Source: Antedon bifida (lineage: Eukaryota > Echinodermata > Crinoidea > Comatulida > Antedonidae). From it: 64,000 nucleotides of DNA. Shown here piece after piece: positions 12,951-24,500 of the stretch (within the stretch, counting starts at the first letter, position 1; the number at the start of each line of letters is the position of its first letter). The notes under the pieces were generated by a model that had not been told where the DNA came from, searched no databases, and saw only the letters and a program-made list of their open reading frames with translations. The stretch lies in NCBI GenBank assembly GCA_963402885.1, contig OY727101.1:16344417-16408416 (forward strand). Direction: 5' to 3'. The position numbers and the translations under genes were made by a program.

Positions 12951-13384
12951 GTTAGTTAGAGACAGTAACTAGTAAACACAATAATACAATATTTCCCATT
13001 CTAAACCTTTATTAATGAAGACACAATTTCAAATAATAAACAATATGAAAGTATAGTCCTATACACACAATGAGCCTATACAGCTCAATGCATTATATAT
13101 GAGGCCTTCGTCACTTACAATATTTAATTTAATTATAATTAAAAGTTGTGCATTGCGCTCAACACTAACATTTTGATATTTATCTCTATTCTATTACACA
13201 CTATCCAGTTCAAACATCATAATTTATATTTATATTAACATAGTAGTATGAAGCTAGATTTGTTAGGCCTATAATGTATGGTTTACGACAATGCATGAAG
13301 CCGGATGACAATTACAGTGTTATTATAGAATAATATAAAATTGAACCCTGAAAACTGAAAGAATTAATTAAAGAGAATAAAGTC

Positions 13385-13514
13385 TGACAGTCTACACTAT
13401 CAAACTAGTTTGACAAAAAAAGGTGATGTGCCCAAATAGTGATCTGATATCATCATGTCATGATCATGGGCACATCACATTTTTGTGTCACATAAAGTTT
13501 GATTGTGTAGACAT
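13385..13514. mobile_element. MITE family 1 (TCTACACTATCAAACT hairpin), copy 1
   Basis: Palindromic element with inverted ends around GTCTACACTATCAAACTAGT and AAGTTTGATTGTGTAGAC; the outer ends are worn. It belongs to the family described in full at 18073-18227. Confidence 0.75.
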
Positions 13515-13647
13515 TGGCATAAAACCAAATAGAATAGATGTAGTAATTGTGTCGATAATGAAGTAAGAATGTGTCCATGAATAATGAATGAATTCTTCAC
13601 CTGCTACACACACAATAACCAACCAAAGAAGATGAGCAAACCCTAAA

Positions 13648-13888
13648 AAATCTGAAATGTAATAAACAAATATAGGTTTATTCAATTTTTGATTGGATTC
13701 AAACCCTAACAAATCTGAAATGTAATAAACAAATATTAGGTTTATTCAATTTTTGATTGGATTCAAACCCTAACAAATCTGAAATGTAATAAACAAATAT
13801 AGGTTTATTCAATTTTTCATTGGATTCAAACCCTAACAAATCTGAAATGTAATAAACAAATATAGATTTAATCAATTTTTGATTGAAT
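13648..13888. repeat. 63-bp tandem repeat, about 4 units
   Basis: Four head-to-tail copies begin at about 13648, 13711, 13775 and 13838 with AAATCTGAAATGTAATAAAC. Spacing is 63-64 bp and the units are nearly identical, indicating recent expansion. Confidence 0.9.
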
Positions 13889-14265
13889 TTAAATTATTAT
13901 ATTAGTGTACCGGTATTGCTTTATGATTATCGATCGATTGATTGCTGCGCCGCACGGAAACAAATCTAATAGCTGGTTTCGCAATACTGCTGTTCGATGA
14001 AACGGAATGTATTCTCAGTTCCAATTGGATCAAAACAAATATTTACCTAACAAAATGTAATTTAAAGCGAAAGGTAATATCAGTCAATGGCTTTTGATTC
14101 AATTTAACCATTTTTTTTCTTTTTATATAAAGTGACATTTATTTTGTTACCTAATTTTTTTTTTAGTCTTCATTTTTCATGTTTTTGGGGTGAATACATT
14201 TTTTTTAAAGATAATTATTGTTTGGAGATGATGTAATCTCAAAAAACAACAACAAATATGTACCT

Positions 14266-16964
14266 TTATCTAACAAGGGGGTGATCGATGTCTTTTTGCT
14301 GGCATGTAGAATATTTACACTGCAACTGCGTACAGCCATTTAGTTCACAGTCTTTCGGGTTATCATTTTCTTCACTGCACACTGTACCAATAAGAGGCTG
14401 ACATATCTGATTTTCAACTTCCAATGAGAGCGTTGGCTATAAGATAAATATGATGAATGGAAATGACGATTTTGCTTTAGTGACATGTAAAGCTCTGTCT
14501 ACACTATCAAACTAGTTTGACTAAAAAAAAGTGGGATGTGTCCAAATATGGTAGTGATATGCCCAAATATCCGAACGGGCTCTACGCCTATATACACATA
14601 GACATCCTGTTCAACAGTACAATCCCCAGCCCTCAAGCATGGCACTCTGTCTAAACTTACCTCAGGCTGTTCAGTGGTTGTAGTTGTTCCAGGCTGTCCA
14701 ATGGTTACATTCACAACAGGCTGTTCAGTTGTTGTAGTTGATAAAGTCAATTCCACTACAGGGAGCTGGCCCTTTAGATTTAAACATGCAAAAATAGATA
14801 ATACCATGTAATATGAATAACTATATAATAATTAAGGGATTAGGATAAAATGACAATACTTACAGTTAGGGTAATGAAACGAGGAGGATTATGAGTGATA
14901 AGAAGCCTATGTTGATGAAATTAATAATGAAGATGTTGATACTAAACTAATTAATTTATATCAATAATAGGACATAATATTAGCAAGACCAACGGTGACA
15001 ATAATTATAGATTAATTGTGGATTTCTAGTTATGATGCTCGGCTACCAATCCTAGGGTCATGAGTCCTGACGTGTCAGGATTTTTCCTTATGACAACTCA
15101 CAACTTCACTCCCAAGAAAAACTATAATTGTGTTTGTCTGAACAGGATTACCACCTTTAAGAAGGATTGTGAATGAATTCGCTAATGGTTAACATTGGCA
15201 ATGCCTAAATATATATAGTTTTAAAAAAACAAAGTGATATATTGTACCTCATTATTTTCTGAAGTCTCTGATGTTCCAGGTATGTTTTCATACTCTATAT
15301 AATCAGCCGCTTCTTCTGTAAATGACGTTTCTTCAATTTCTTCCCCAGCAAACTCATCAGCTGTTTCTTCTTCATCATTAACCTCATTTGCTTCTCCTTC
15401 TTCACCACCAACTACATTTGCTTCTTCTCCACCATCGGCCTCAGCTGTTTCACCATTGACCTCAGCTGTTTCTGCTTCTCCACCATCGGCCTCAGCTGTT
15501 TCTGTGTCTTCAACATCGACATCAGCTGTTTCTTCTTCTTCTTCTTCTTCTTCGCCATCAAGTAATGCTTCCCAATCTTCCTCATTTGCTTCTTCTCCAT
15601 CGACCTCAGCTGTTTCTGTGTCTTCACCATCGACCTCAGCTGTTTCTGCTTCTTCGCCATCGGCCTCAGCTGTTTCTTCTTCTTCGCCAACAACGATATT
15701 TGCTTCCCAGTCTTCTTCATTGGCTTCTTCTTCGCCATCGGCGGCCTCGGCTGTTTCGCCATCGGCGGCTTCAGCTGTTTCGCCATCGGCGGCTTCAGCT
15801 GTTTCGCCATCGGCTTCTGCCTCTTCTCCGTCGGCCCCAGCTGTTTCTGCTTCTTCTCCATCGGCTTCAGTTGCTTCTGCTTCTTCTCCATCGGCCACGG
15901 CTATTTCTGCTTCTTCTCCATCGGCCTCAGCTGTTTCTGCTTCTTCACCATCGGCCACGGCTATTTCTGCTTCTTCACCATCGGCCACGGCTATTTCTGC
16001 TTCTTCTCCATCGGCCTCAGTTGCTTCTGCTTCTTCTCCATCGGCCTCAGTTGCTTCTGCTTCTTCTCCATCGGCCTCAGCTGCTTCTGCTTCTTCACCA
16101 TCGGCCACGGCTATTTCTACTTCTTCCCCATCGGCCTCACCTGTTTCTCCTTCTTCACCATCGGCCACAGCTATTTCTCCTTCTCCACCATCAGCAACAT
16201 TTGCTTCCAAATCTTCTTCATTTTCGTCACCAGCAGCTTCTGTTACCCCTTCTTCGTCAGCAACATTGGTTTCTTCGGCATTATTTACTTCTCCGTCTTC
16301 TGCAGGCAGTGGGGCAGAAATCACCTAAATTGTCATTAACGCAAAGAATAGAAAATGTTTACGGATATAAAAGCAATAGTTGTAGTAGGTCTTGTATTAT
16401 AAACTCATGTACCCGCGGTATTTTGTAAAAGTTTACAATCTCCGCTTACCTTATACCATGGAAATAAGTATTATCAATGTATTGTACGGTCGTACAATAG
16501 CATGTATGAAATAAGCTGTGAAATATCAATCAATTTAAAAGACTTGTAAACGGGTTGTGTGTCTCAGATAAAAAGTACAACAGAGTGGAGTTGTGGCTTC
16601 GTGGTAATGATGCTTGGCTACCACTCCAAGGGTCCTGGGTTCACGTCCCGTCACATGTCAGGATTTTTTCTAAGGACAAAATTACAACTCCACTCCCAAA
16701 GACTTGTAATAAGACTTTGTTTATGTAGAGCATCTTGTGTATATGTTTGTCTTGTGAACCTCTGAGGGTCCCTAATGATCAGCAATTGCTGGATGGATTA
16801 CCCTTATTAAATATGGTTAAAAAAACACACAAGCATTGCTATAAATGTAAATCAAGGTAAATAATTACAGTATTTTGTCTATTTTATAAGATAATAAAAT
16901 ATATGTCTTTTACCTGTTGAAATAAGATCAAGACGCAAATAATCAACACACCCCTCATCGTCAT
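14266..16964 (-). CDS. Secreted acidic-repeat protein with six-cysteine module (gene B)
   Basis: Not a family I recognise. Four exons on the minus strand, all joined in phase 0: 16914-16964, 15248-16324, 14661-14771, 14266-14436; 469 residues. Exon 1 is a 17-codon signal peptide (MTMRGVLIICVLILFQQ). Exon 2 (359 codons) is almost wholly low-complexity and acidic, built on ADGEEAETAE-like decads and ADGETAEA octads. Exon 3 is Thr-rich with two TTTTEQP motifs, likely O-glycosylated. Exon 4 holds the module C-x6-C-x8-C-x4-C-x4-C-x4-C, matching gene A. Shared exon-1 length, intron phase and cysteine spacing show common descent with gene A. A highly anionic secreted protein of this type could bind calcium or matrix, but that is inference. 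Confidence 0.75.
14488..14575. mobile_element. MITE family 1, half copy in gene B intron
   Basis: The left half begins TAAAGCTCTGTCTACACTAT and runs into CCAAATATGGTAGTGATATG. The right half is replaced by unrelated sequence, so the element can no longer fold into the full hairpin. It lies between exons 3 and 4 of gene B. Confidence 0.75.
15022..15125 (+). mobile_element. SINE family A, diverged fragment
   Basis: Contains TTATGATGCTCGGCTACCAA and TGTCAGGATTTTTCC, matching the head and body of the full SINE copies at 7731 and 16584. The tail is missing. Confidence 0.55.
15410..16240. repeat. 30-bp and 24-bp coding tandem repeats in gene B exon 2
   Basis: GCTTCTTCTCCATCGGCC-type units on the plus strand repeat every 30 bp, with a block of 24-bp units near 15750-15810. 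They encode the acidic decads and octads of gene B on the minus strand. The plus strand is also open (Ser/Ala-rich) only because the units are multiples of three. Confidence 0.85.
16584..16826 (+). mobile_element. tRNA-derived SINE, family A, copy 2 (full)
   Basis: Nearly identical over its length to the SINE at 7731-7974: same A-box and B-box-like head, same GGGTCCCTAATGATCAGCAA near the tail and an A-rich end. It sits in the first intron of gene B. Confidence 0.85.
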
Positions 16965-17190
16965 CTTGATGTGTCGACTTGCATCCCCTCATAAACAACT
17001 CAAATGACCACAACCCAAAATCATGTACCCATCTCAATACTACATCGATTTCCAATTCCCATAATATTTATTTTACCATACTACTTCTTTCATATTTAGA
17101 GACGGTTCGAAATAATACCACTTGTGTGTTTATTTAAGCGATTTTCGAAAATCACGTCAAATCCATTTCAAGGATTTGCATATATTCAAG

Positions 17191-17220
17191 GCAAATTATC
17201 AACACATCCCTCATCGTTAC
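17191..17220 (-). pseudogene. Degenerate third copy of the signal-peptide exon
   Basis: On the minus strand, ATGAGGGATGTGTTGATAAT closely follows the gene B signal exon (ATGAGGGGTGTGTTGATTAT). After TTTGCC it runs on without the splice donor and soon meets a stop. It lies about 230 bp upstream of gene B exon 1 and looks like a leftover from duplication of a gene of this small family. Confidence 0.45.
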
Positions 17221-18072
17221 GAATGACGAATACTTAAAATAGAAGCCATATTAAGAGGACTCCATCGGAACAAAGTCCCTTATATTGTCCCCCAAAAACA
17301 TGAAAAATGAAGATTAATTAAATCAGACTTTGAATATGTTATTTTGTAGTTTTAATAAAGTTAATCACTTCCGTAGAAAAAAATAGTGTTTTCACTTATA
17401 AAACGACAAAATAAATGGTTAAATTTCACAAAAAAACCATTGTCTGTCAGCCAATTTGACAATTTTTGGCGTTAAATTACAGTTCTTTCAGGTAAATACA
17501 TTTTTTTTTTATCCAATTTTTGGTCGAAGTGGATAATTATTATGTGACATTAAAATGGCATATTGAACAAAAAAATAAACAAAATTTTTTTTCAGGGGGA
17601 CAATACATCTTTAAACATGTTGAAAAACAAACCAAATATGTGCAATAAAACAGTAATATTGTAAGAAATACACACACAATAACAAATATAAATGAAATAG
17701 GTTTATTGACACTAATAATATATATGAAAAGTAATGTATGATTATGCTAATATTTAACATGTTTTTTTTTACAAAACACTATCACAATACAGAATTGTGT
17801 ATAAGCCCATGTGGGCTTATGCACCTGAACAAAATCTGTTTAATATCTGCTTTAATTTGGACTTTAATACCAAATGGTTGGTTTACACGTGTCTGTACAG
17901 TATATAACATATATAAACACAGTTTACCAAGTTTTCTAACATGTTATTTTTAGCCAACTTCTGATGAACTGATGAAACCATCTCATTTCCAACTTTAGAT
18001 TACACTTCTCTTATTATTTAAAATCAATTTGTTATATATACATACAATAATCAAATACTGTATTTTCGTGTA
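17221..18072. other. Intergenic, nothing recognised
   Basis: AT-rich spacer. Part of it (17260-17480) resembles 39450-39600 in short stretches such as CCCCNAAAAACATGAANAATGA followed by GATTAAT, so it is probably an interspersed repeat. No exon is supported. Confidence 0.4.
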
Positions 18073-18227
18073 TAAAGCTCTGTCTACACTATCAAACTTT
18101 ATGTGACAAAACAATGTGATGTACCCATATACGGACATTATGATGTCATATCACTACCAAAGTTGGGCATATCACTACCAAATTTGGGCACATAACACTT
18201 TTTGTCAAACTAGTGTAGACAGAGCTA
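18073..18227. mobile_element. MITE family 1, complete copy
   Basis: Begins TAAAGCTCTGTCTACACTAT and ends GTGTAGACAGAGCTA, in near-perfect inverted orientation, with TA at both edges. The middle is also palindromic and holds two copies of a unit like CATATCACTACCAAATTTGG. TA target sites and a hairpin without coding capacity fit a Tc1/mariner-type MITE. Confidence 0.85.
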
Positions 18228-18634
18228 TGCAAATCATTAGTTCAAATTAAAACACTGAAATAATATATATGCTAAATTAACTACACAAAATATATACTAC
18301 ATTGAAAATAAGACACAAAAAAAGTTGCGTACAAAGTTAAATCAAGAACATTTTTTTAAACCAGCAATGATAAATGTATTATATAGTAATATTTATACAC
18401 AACATTTATGTTTATATCAAATTGTCATCATAATTTATTTACTAAAAACATAACAAATGTATTAACTTTAATCAATTTATTAACCTTGGTGGTTATTTTA
18501 TTTTTGTAATAAATTAATTTTTAAAACACTTCTACTTTTCTCATAAAATTAATTTTATCGGATCACACCGAAAAATTAATCTTAAAGGATCTCTTCATTT
18601 TCTTATAATTTTAACAAAAAAGTGTAACTGAAGT

Positions 18635-21298
18635 TCATGTTGTTTTTGATGTTTTTCCTTTTTCTTTCTTTGTTTTATGCGCTTTCTTTAAATTATCCAT
18701 GTTTGCTTTTAATACACCTGCATATGCCTGAAATCAAGATAAATTTAAATGAATAGTTAATGAATTTTAAGATACGTGAGTGTTAAGAGCGGTTCTCACT
18801 AGGACGCAACGCAATGACAATATTGTAAGTTTTGTGTGAACCCATGACGCAACAGTTCTGCAAAAATCGCTATGAGAAATCAAATTAGTTTGATTTCATG
18901 CAACAATGCAAGGCAAAACAGAAACATAGTACTGGGCACAGTCAAGTATGTGGGGTGAACCAGGTCAAAGTCTACGGTAACTGATTGATGCACAACCAAG
19001 GTTTGATTTCATGGGGGCAAACACAATCATTGGAAGGGCATTTTCTCAAGTTGCGTAGGTTGCGTCAATAGTGGGAACCGCATGTTAAGAAAAGAAAGAA
19101 ATCGAAAGTCCTTGCTACAGTAGTGCCGAAATCAAAGTATGGAGATATATAATATGCTCATGTCACTAATCAAGGTTCCTACTAATGAACTACGTTTAGT
19201 AACAGTCTCAGCCTTCTTTCAGACGAGACCTATCCCAGTTAAAGTAAAATACAACATCATAAGTGAGCAATATGGCACAATCATATAGGACTAATCACAT
19301 GTACTTCAAAACAGCTTGTTATAAAACGAAATAATTTTTCGATGGAAGGGTTTAAATAAAATCACAGCCACTGAATTAGGTAATACCTAATCAATATATA
19401 TAATCAATTACATAGACCAGTTGATGTACTTGCTAAACCCAAAAATAACTTTTAGCTTGCATACATTGCTGGCATACTGCATTATTACAACAATAACCAG
19501 CTGTTCTGTTTCCTGATATTAACCAATTTATTATTCTTATACAAAAGAAAAGACTTGTTAAATTATTGATCGAAACTGATTCAAAACTATTGATTATTTT
19601 CAGATGGTAAATATGGATTACACACCCAATTACCCTGAATTAACCAATGGGATAATTGAAGTTGATAGGCTTATCTATCCATGCATTTAATGGTGTATTC
19701 CTAATGTCAGTTTATAGGTGGTAGGCTTATCTGCCCAGGATTTTAATGGCAGTGATCTCTAATCTGAATAGGCTAATAGTTAATAATAGGATTTTCTGCC
19801 ACGAGAGGGCTGAATAACTCTGTATTGTTGGTAGGATCTCATCTTTTTGTAGAATATGTATGGATTATAAGTAAGGTAGTATGTGCAGAGAAAGAGTTGA
19901 GCATTGTTTATTTTTCCATCCAATTTTACATTTTGTAAGTTCATTCTTAAATCCTGCTATCCTAAATGTACCATGAGAGAATACAAAGATATTTGCTACA
20001 ATGTTACGTTACTCCTAATTAGAGCATAGAGGGCAGTATTACTGATTTCCAGATTAATTAACAAAGTGTCACGTAAACATAATTTTAAAGGATTTAACAA
20101 AAGTAACTTACCAATTGAAATTTATTCATATCTTTAGCACTAACCTGAAAATAAAATGGAATATATTTTAAAATTTTTCCATGAACCTTAAAAACTGTAA
20201 ATACACAAAATCAACCCTACCGATTTAGCAGGTTGGTTCCCAGGCTCAAAAACGCATTATATATTTTGTCTATTTTATTGAGCTGCTTGTAGACATGACT
20301 GGAAATCTATCTTTTTATATTTTCGTTTATTTGCCACTCATTTAAATGCATTTAAACAAACATACGTATACAGTGTCTAATATATGGATGGAAGGCGGTC
20401 AAAGTAAGTTCCTTGAACTTTAAGTCATGACCTCGTATCAGTATATAATAATAACAATGCTACGGAGTAGACTAAAAATATTTTTTTAAATGAGGGTACA
20501 TAAAAATCAAGAACATAAAAATGGTTCATATCAAGTTAGGCCACTGCCAAGTGTAAAGACGATCTGGTCACAGAAAATTAGAATTAAGAAGTATTTTAAG
20601 CAACCTACTTACCACTGTACTTAATTTCTTGTTTCTACACGTAGCCCTGACCAGACATTTATGTTCACCTGTTGATTCCGACACAGATTGCTTGTCCTTT
20701 GATGCTTTTGGTATAGGTTTGGTCCTACCATTATCTATATGGCAAAGAAAATGGAATGTTATTGTACTTATTATTATACCTGTATTGTATGCACAGCAGG
20801 GATGCAATACGTTTGTGTCATGACTTTTTAAAAACTATTAAAAAACAGCCTAAACTTACTCTTTATTCAGTATTCTTTATTTGATTGTTTTTTTTTATCA
20901 TGCTTTGGAAATATTTTTAAGAATGTATTCTTAAATAGCGCAGTATCGTGTTTAATGTTTAACAGCAATTAGAGCCCAAGTTAGTCCATGAGATATATAC
21001 TAGTATATTCGAACAATACAACTATAGAAATGGGACGAAACGACTCTGCACAAAGTCTAGATGTGGTAATTACCCTGTATACTCACATTGTTTTAGTGTC
21101 ACGTAAACAGCAGCAGATGTTCTTGATTTTTGAAACATTAACGTCAGTTCTGTCAGAAACTAAATAAACACAAACAATCATTGTATATTTTTGTACATAA
21201 CTGATAACTTCAAAATAACTAAATATAATATATAGTTCTATTATTAGAAAAATAAAAACTGAGAAATAACTTACAGCTTCGTTCGCGAGAAGCACCAT
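18635..21298 (-). CDS. SRP14: Signal recognition particle 14 kDa protein
   Basis: SRP14 pairs with SRP9 on the Alu domain of SRP RNA and slows translation while the ribosome is brought to the ER membrane. Five exons on the minus strand: 21275-21298, 21087-21159, 20613-20734, 20112-20144, 18635-18727; 114 residues, close to the core length of animal SRP14 without the Ala-rich primate tail. Diagnostic stretches are MVLLANEAFLTELTLMFQKS, GRTKPIPK, CLVRAT, KKLSTVV and KDMNKFQLAYAGVLKANMD, followed by a Lys-rich tail ending KTSKTT. The start codon matches the known MVLL start. It is divergent from SAE1, with 227 bp between the start codons. The third intron (20145-20612) carries no recognised element; the last intron holds MITE family 2. 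Confidence 0.96.
18791..19079. mobile_element. MITE family 2, long copy in SRP14 intron
   Basis: Starts GGTTCTCACTAGGACGCAAC and ends GTTGCGTCAATAGTGGGAACC minus its first base, so the termini are inverted copies. At 289 bp it is longer than the copy at 12280, mainly through a different middle. It lies in the last SRP14 intron. Confidence 0.65.
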
Positions 21299-21525
21299 CT
21301 TGAAAATATTACCTAATGACTGAATATATAAAGCTAAATCTCATTGATGGATTGTGCTAGCCAAGACACGTTTCAGCCAATAGAATGCAGCCTTCTTTCT
21401 GACTTTTTGTCCCATGCGTGGTTATAGTTGAGTGGTTTTCATGCTTCGTTGATTTTGTTGGCTTTTCATTTTGTTTTGTTAGGCCTAGACTTTAAGTTTG
21501 TGTTTTACTTCTGAAATTTGTTGCA
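21299..21525. promoter_or_regulatory. Bidirectional promoter region SRP14 / SAE1
   Basis: Only 227 bp separate the divergent start codons. A CCAAT motif is present (CAGCCAATAGAATG at about 21373), and I see no TATA box at a convincing distance. Shared promoter activity is inferred from the spacing. Confidence 0.55.
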
Positions 21526-24500
21526 ATGGCTAGCAATTCAAGCAGTATTTCAGAAGCCGAAGCTGCATTGTATGACAGACAAATTCGCTTATGGGGTCTT
21601 GAGGCACAGAAACGGTCAGTCTTTTGTTGATGCTATAATATAAAATTAAAATAGGCCTAGCTAATACGTACGGCCTGCTGGCGGCCCAAGTTGAGTAGGG
21701 CCGGCTCAGAGGAAGTTTGTTGATTTATAGAGGAATTGATCATCTCATAAATATTGTTTGTCAAGGTTGTTTTTTGAATTAATTAAAACTTTTACGGGTT
21801 ACAACAAATTCAGATAGTGAATTAAATTAGTTGGTTACACAGTGTAATAATATTTATTATGTTATATTTACTTTCAATTTAGTTGTTTTACCATTTTAAT
21901 GTGTCTAAATATTTTGCAATGTACAGTATAATAATTAACTATTTTAACATTACACAGTGTATGACATATTTTAAGGCCTAGTGGTAGTAGTACTAACTCT
22001 ATACTATAACTATCTAGTTAGTAAATAAAAATAAATATTTATCCCAATAAAAAAGAATTACCATAAAAAATATCCCTTTTTAAAGGATATGCTTTTTGTA
22101 ACTTGTTTTAAACATAAAAGAAAAGATTGTCTTTGTGACTTAATTACAAGCTAAGTATCCTTTTAAATTCACCAGATTAAGCTTTAAGCAATTGTGTTCT
22201 AAATAATACAGTTTTTATCTCAACAGGCTGCGGGCATCCTCTGTTCTTTTCATTGGTCTAAAAGGCCTTGGTGCAGAGGTGTGCAAAAATGTGGTTCTAT
22301 CTGGTATTAATTCAATAACATTGATGGATCATAATACTGTTACAGAAGAAGATTTCTGCTCAAATTTCCTTATATCATCTAGAGAAGACATAGGAAAAAA
22401 TGTAAGCAGCTGAAGAAAAGTGTAATGGAAGAGTTTCTCCCTTCCATCTCTATAAAGCTCTATCTACACTATCAAACTAGATTGACAAAAAAAGTGTGAT
22501 GTTCCCATATATGGTAGTGATATGTCCAGATATGGTAGTGATATGACATCATCATGTCCATATATGGGCACATCACCTTTTTTGTTTGATAGTGTAGACA
22601 GAGCTTTATATAAGTGATACTCCTTGTTAGTAATAATACATATAGGAACAATTACACTTTCCAGGTGCTTTGATTTTTGGGAGAGTTGACTATATCATCA
22701 GACAGTTTTAAAGTTTCTCTATGCCTCAATTTATATATATATATTTGTTAATAATGTCAAGTGACATTCATTTTAAAACAAATATTTGTAATGTTACATG
22801 CAATTTGGCTTCTGGGCCACCATACATAATTGTATTAAATTAATTAAGTTAATAATAGTAAGATTATATTGCATGATAATGCATATAACCTAATACAGTA
22901 AAGTGAGTTGATTGAAATTTTTCATTTGATTTATAGAGGGCAGCATCATCAGTGGAAAGAACCCAGGAATTAAACCCTAATGTGATTGTCAAATCAGACA
23001 ATGACAATCCAGATAACAAACCTGACATCTTCTTTGAGCAGTTTGATGTCGTTTGCGCCACCTGTTGCCCTCGTGCAACCATCTTTAGGCTTAATAACAT
23101 ATGCCATGGCAAGAATATCAAATTCTTTGCTGGTGATGTCTTTGGCTTCTATGGATACATGTTCGCCGACTTAAACGACCATGAATTTGTTGAGTATGTA
23201 TTTGAATTTCTTTGAAGTAAATAATATATGTCATTGAATGTGCGCCTCTAATGCTCTGTCTACACTATCAAACTTTATGTGACAAAAAAATGTGATGTGC
23301 CCATAAATGGATATAATGATGTCATATCACTACCATATTTGAGCATATCACTACCATATTTGTGTGCATCACACTTTGTTTTCAAACTAATTTGATAGTG
23401 TAGACAGAGCTTTAAATATTCAGATTATTATTATGAATGTAAAATGATGACTTAAAATAATATTTTGTTAATTTTAGAGAAAAGCCAAAAATGATAGAAA
23501 AAGAGGATTCCAAGGGCGTTAAGAAACTTGTAGCCGACGACACAGAGACAGTCGTTACCAAAAAAACGTTCTCTTACTGCCGCTTCAAAGATGCTCTGGA
23601 TGTTGATTGGTCGACAGAAAAGTATGCAAAAGCGTTGAAAAGGGCTTCTGACGTTTACTTCATAATGCAAAGTAAGTAAAGCCTTGTCTACACTCAAACT
23701 TTATGTGATGAAAAAACATGTGATGTGCCCATATATGGACATGATGATGTCATATCACTACCATATTTGAGTATATCACTACCATATTTAGGTTTATCAC
23801 TTTTTTTTCTCCTCTCAGAATAGTTTGACAGTGTAGACAGAGCTTTAGAGAATAGAAGGCTTTGAATTGTTTGCATATATGTGTTCCATATGATAAACTA
23901 GTATGAAATAGGGTCTGTATGTGAGGTGTGTTTTTTTATACAGAAGAGGCTATGGTTTTTATATTTATAAACATATCTTTTGCAGTTCTGTTGATGTTTC
24001 GTGAACAGTTTGGAAGAGACCCACAGCCTGGTAACCTGGAGAATGACCGAACAGAGTTACAGCGGTTACGAGAAGAGGTTCTTGATACGCTAAAGGTCAA
24101 ATCTGACCCAGTAGATGACAACTTCAGTGGGTAAGTTGATTAACAAACAAAAATGATTTGCATTATTTGTGTAATGAAATCAATTTAACTTAATTTTCAA
24201 CTAAATTAAATACAATAATAATAAGTCATAGTGGAGCTGTAGCTTGGTGGTTAGCAAGCTTGCCTTCCAATACCAAGGTCAGGGGTTCAATTCTGACCTA
24301 GATCCAGAGTTGTAGCTCAATACGGCATTCACTGGTGTAAGTATTTGAAAAAAGTTTTAAAAACCAACCTATGATTAATATACGTTGTCAGATCCTGATT
24401 AATTTAATATTGTATATTTTTTTTAGTCACTGTGCCGCTGAACTCAGCCCAATCTGTGCTATCGTGGGAGGTGTCATGGGACAAGAAATTATTAAGGTAA

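Larger units (their letters stand above)
12951..14265. other. Intergenic between convergent genes A and B
   Basis: Holds one copy of MITE family 1 (13385-13514) and the 63-bp tandem repeat (13648-13888). Otherwise AT-rich sequence without a supported exon. Confidence 0.5.

Noticed and set aside
15456-16428. Long plus-strand frames of 287-290 codons (Ser/Ala-rich and Leu/Arg-rich) opposite gene B
   Set aside because: They are mirror frames of the 30- and 24-bp coding repeats. There is no splice or start context, and the minus-strand model has signal peptide, phase and cysteine-module support.
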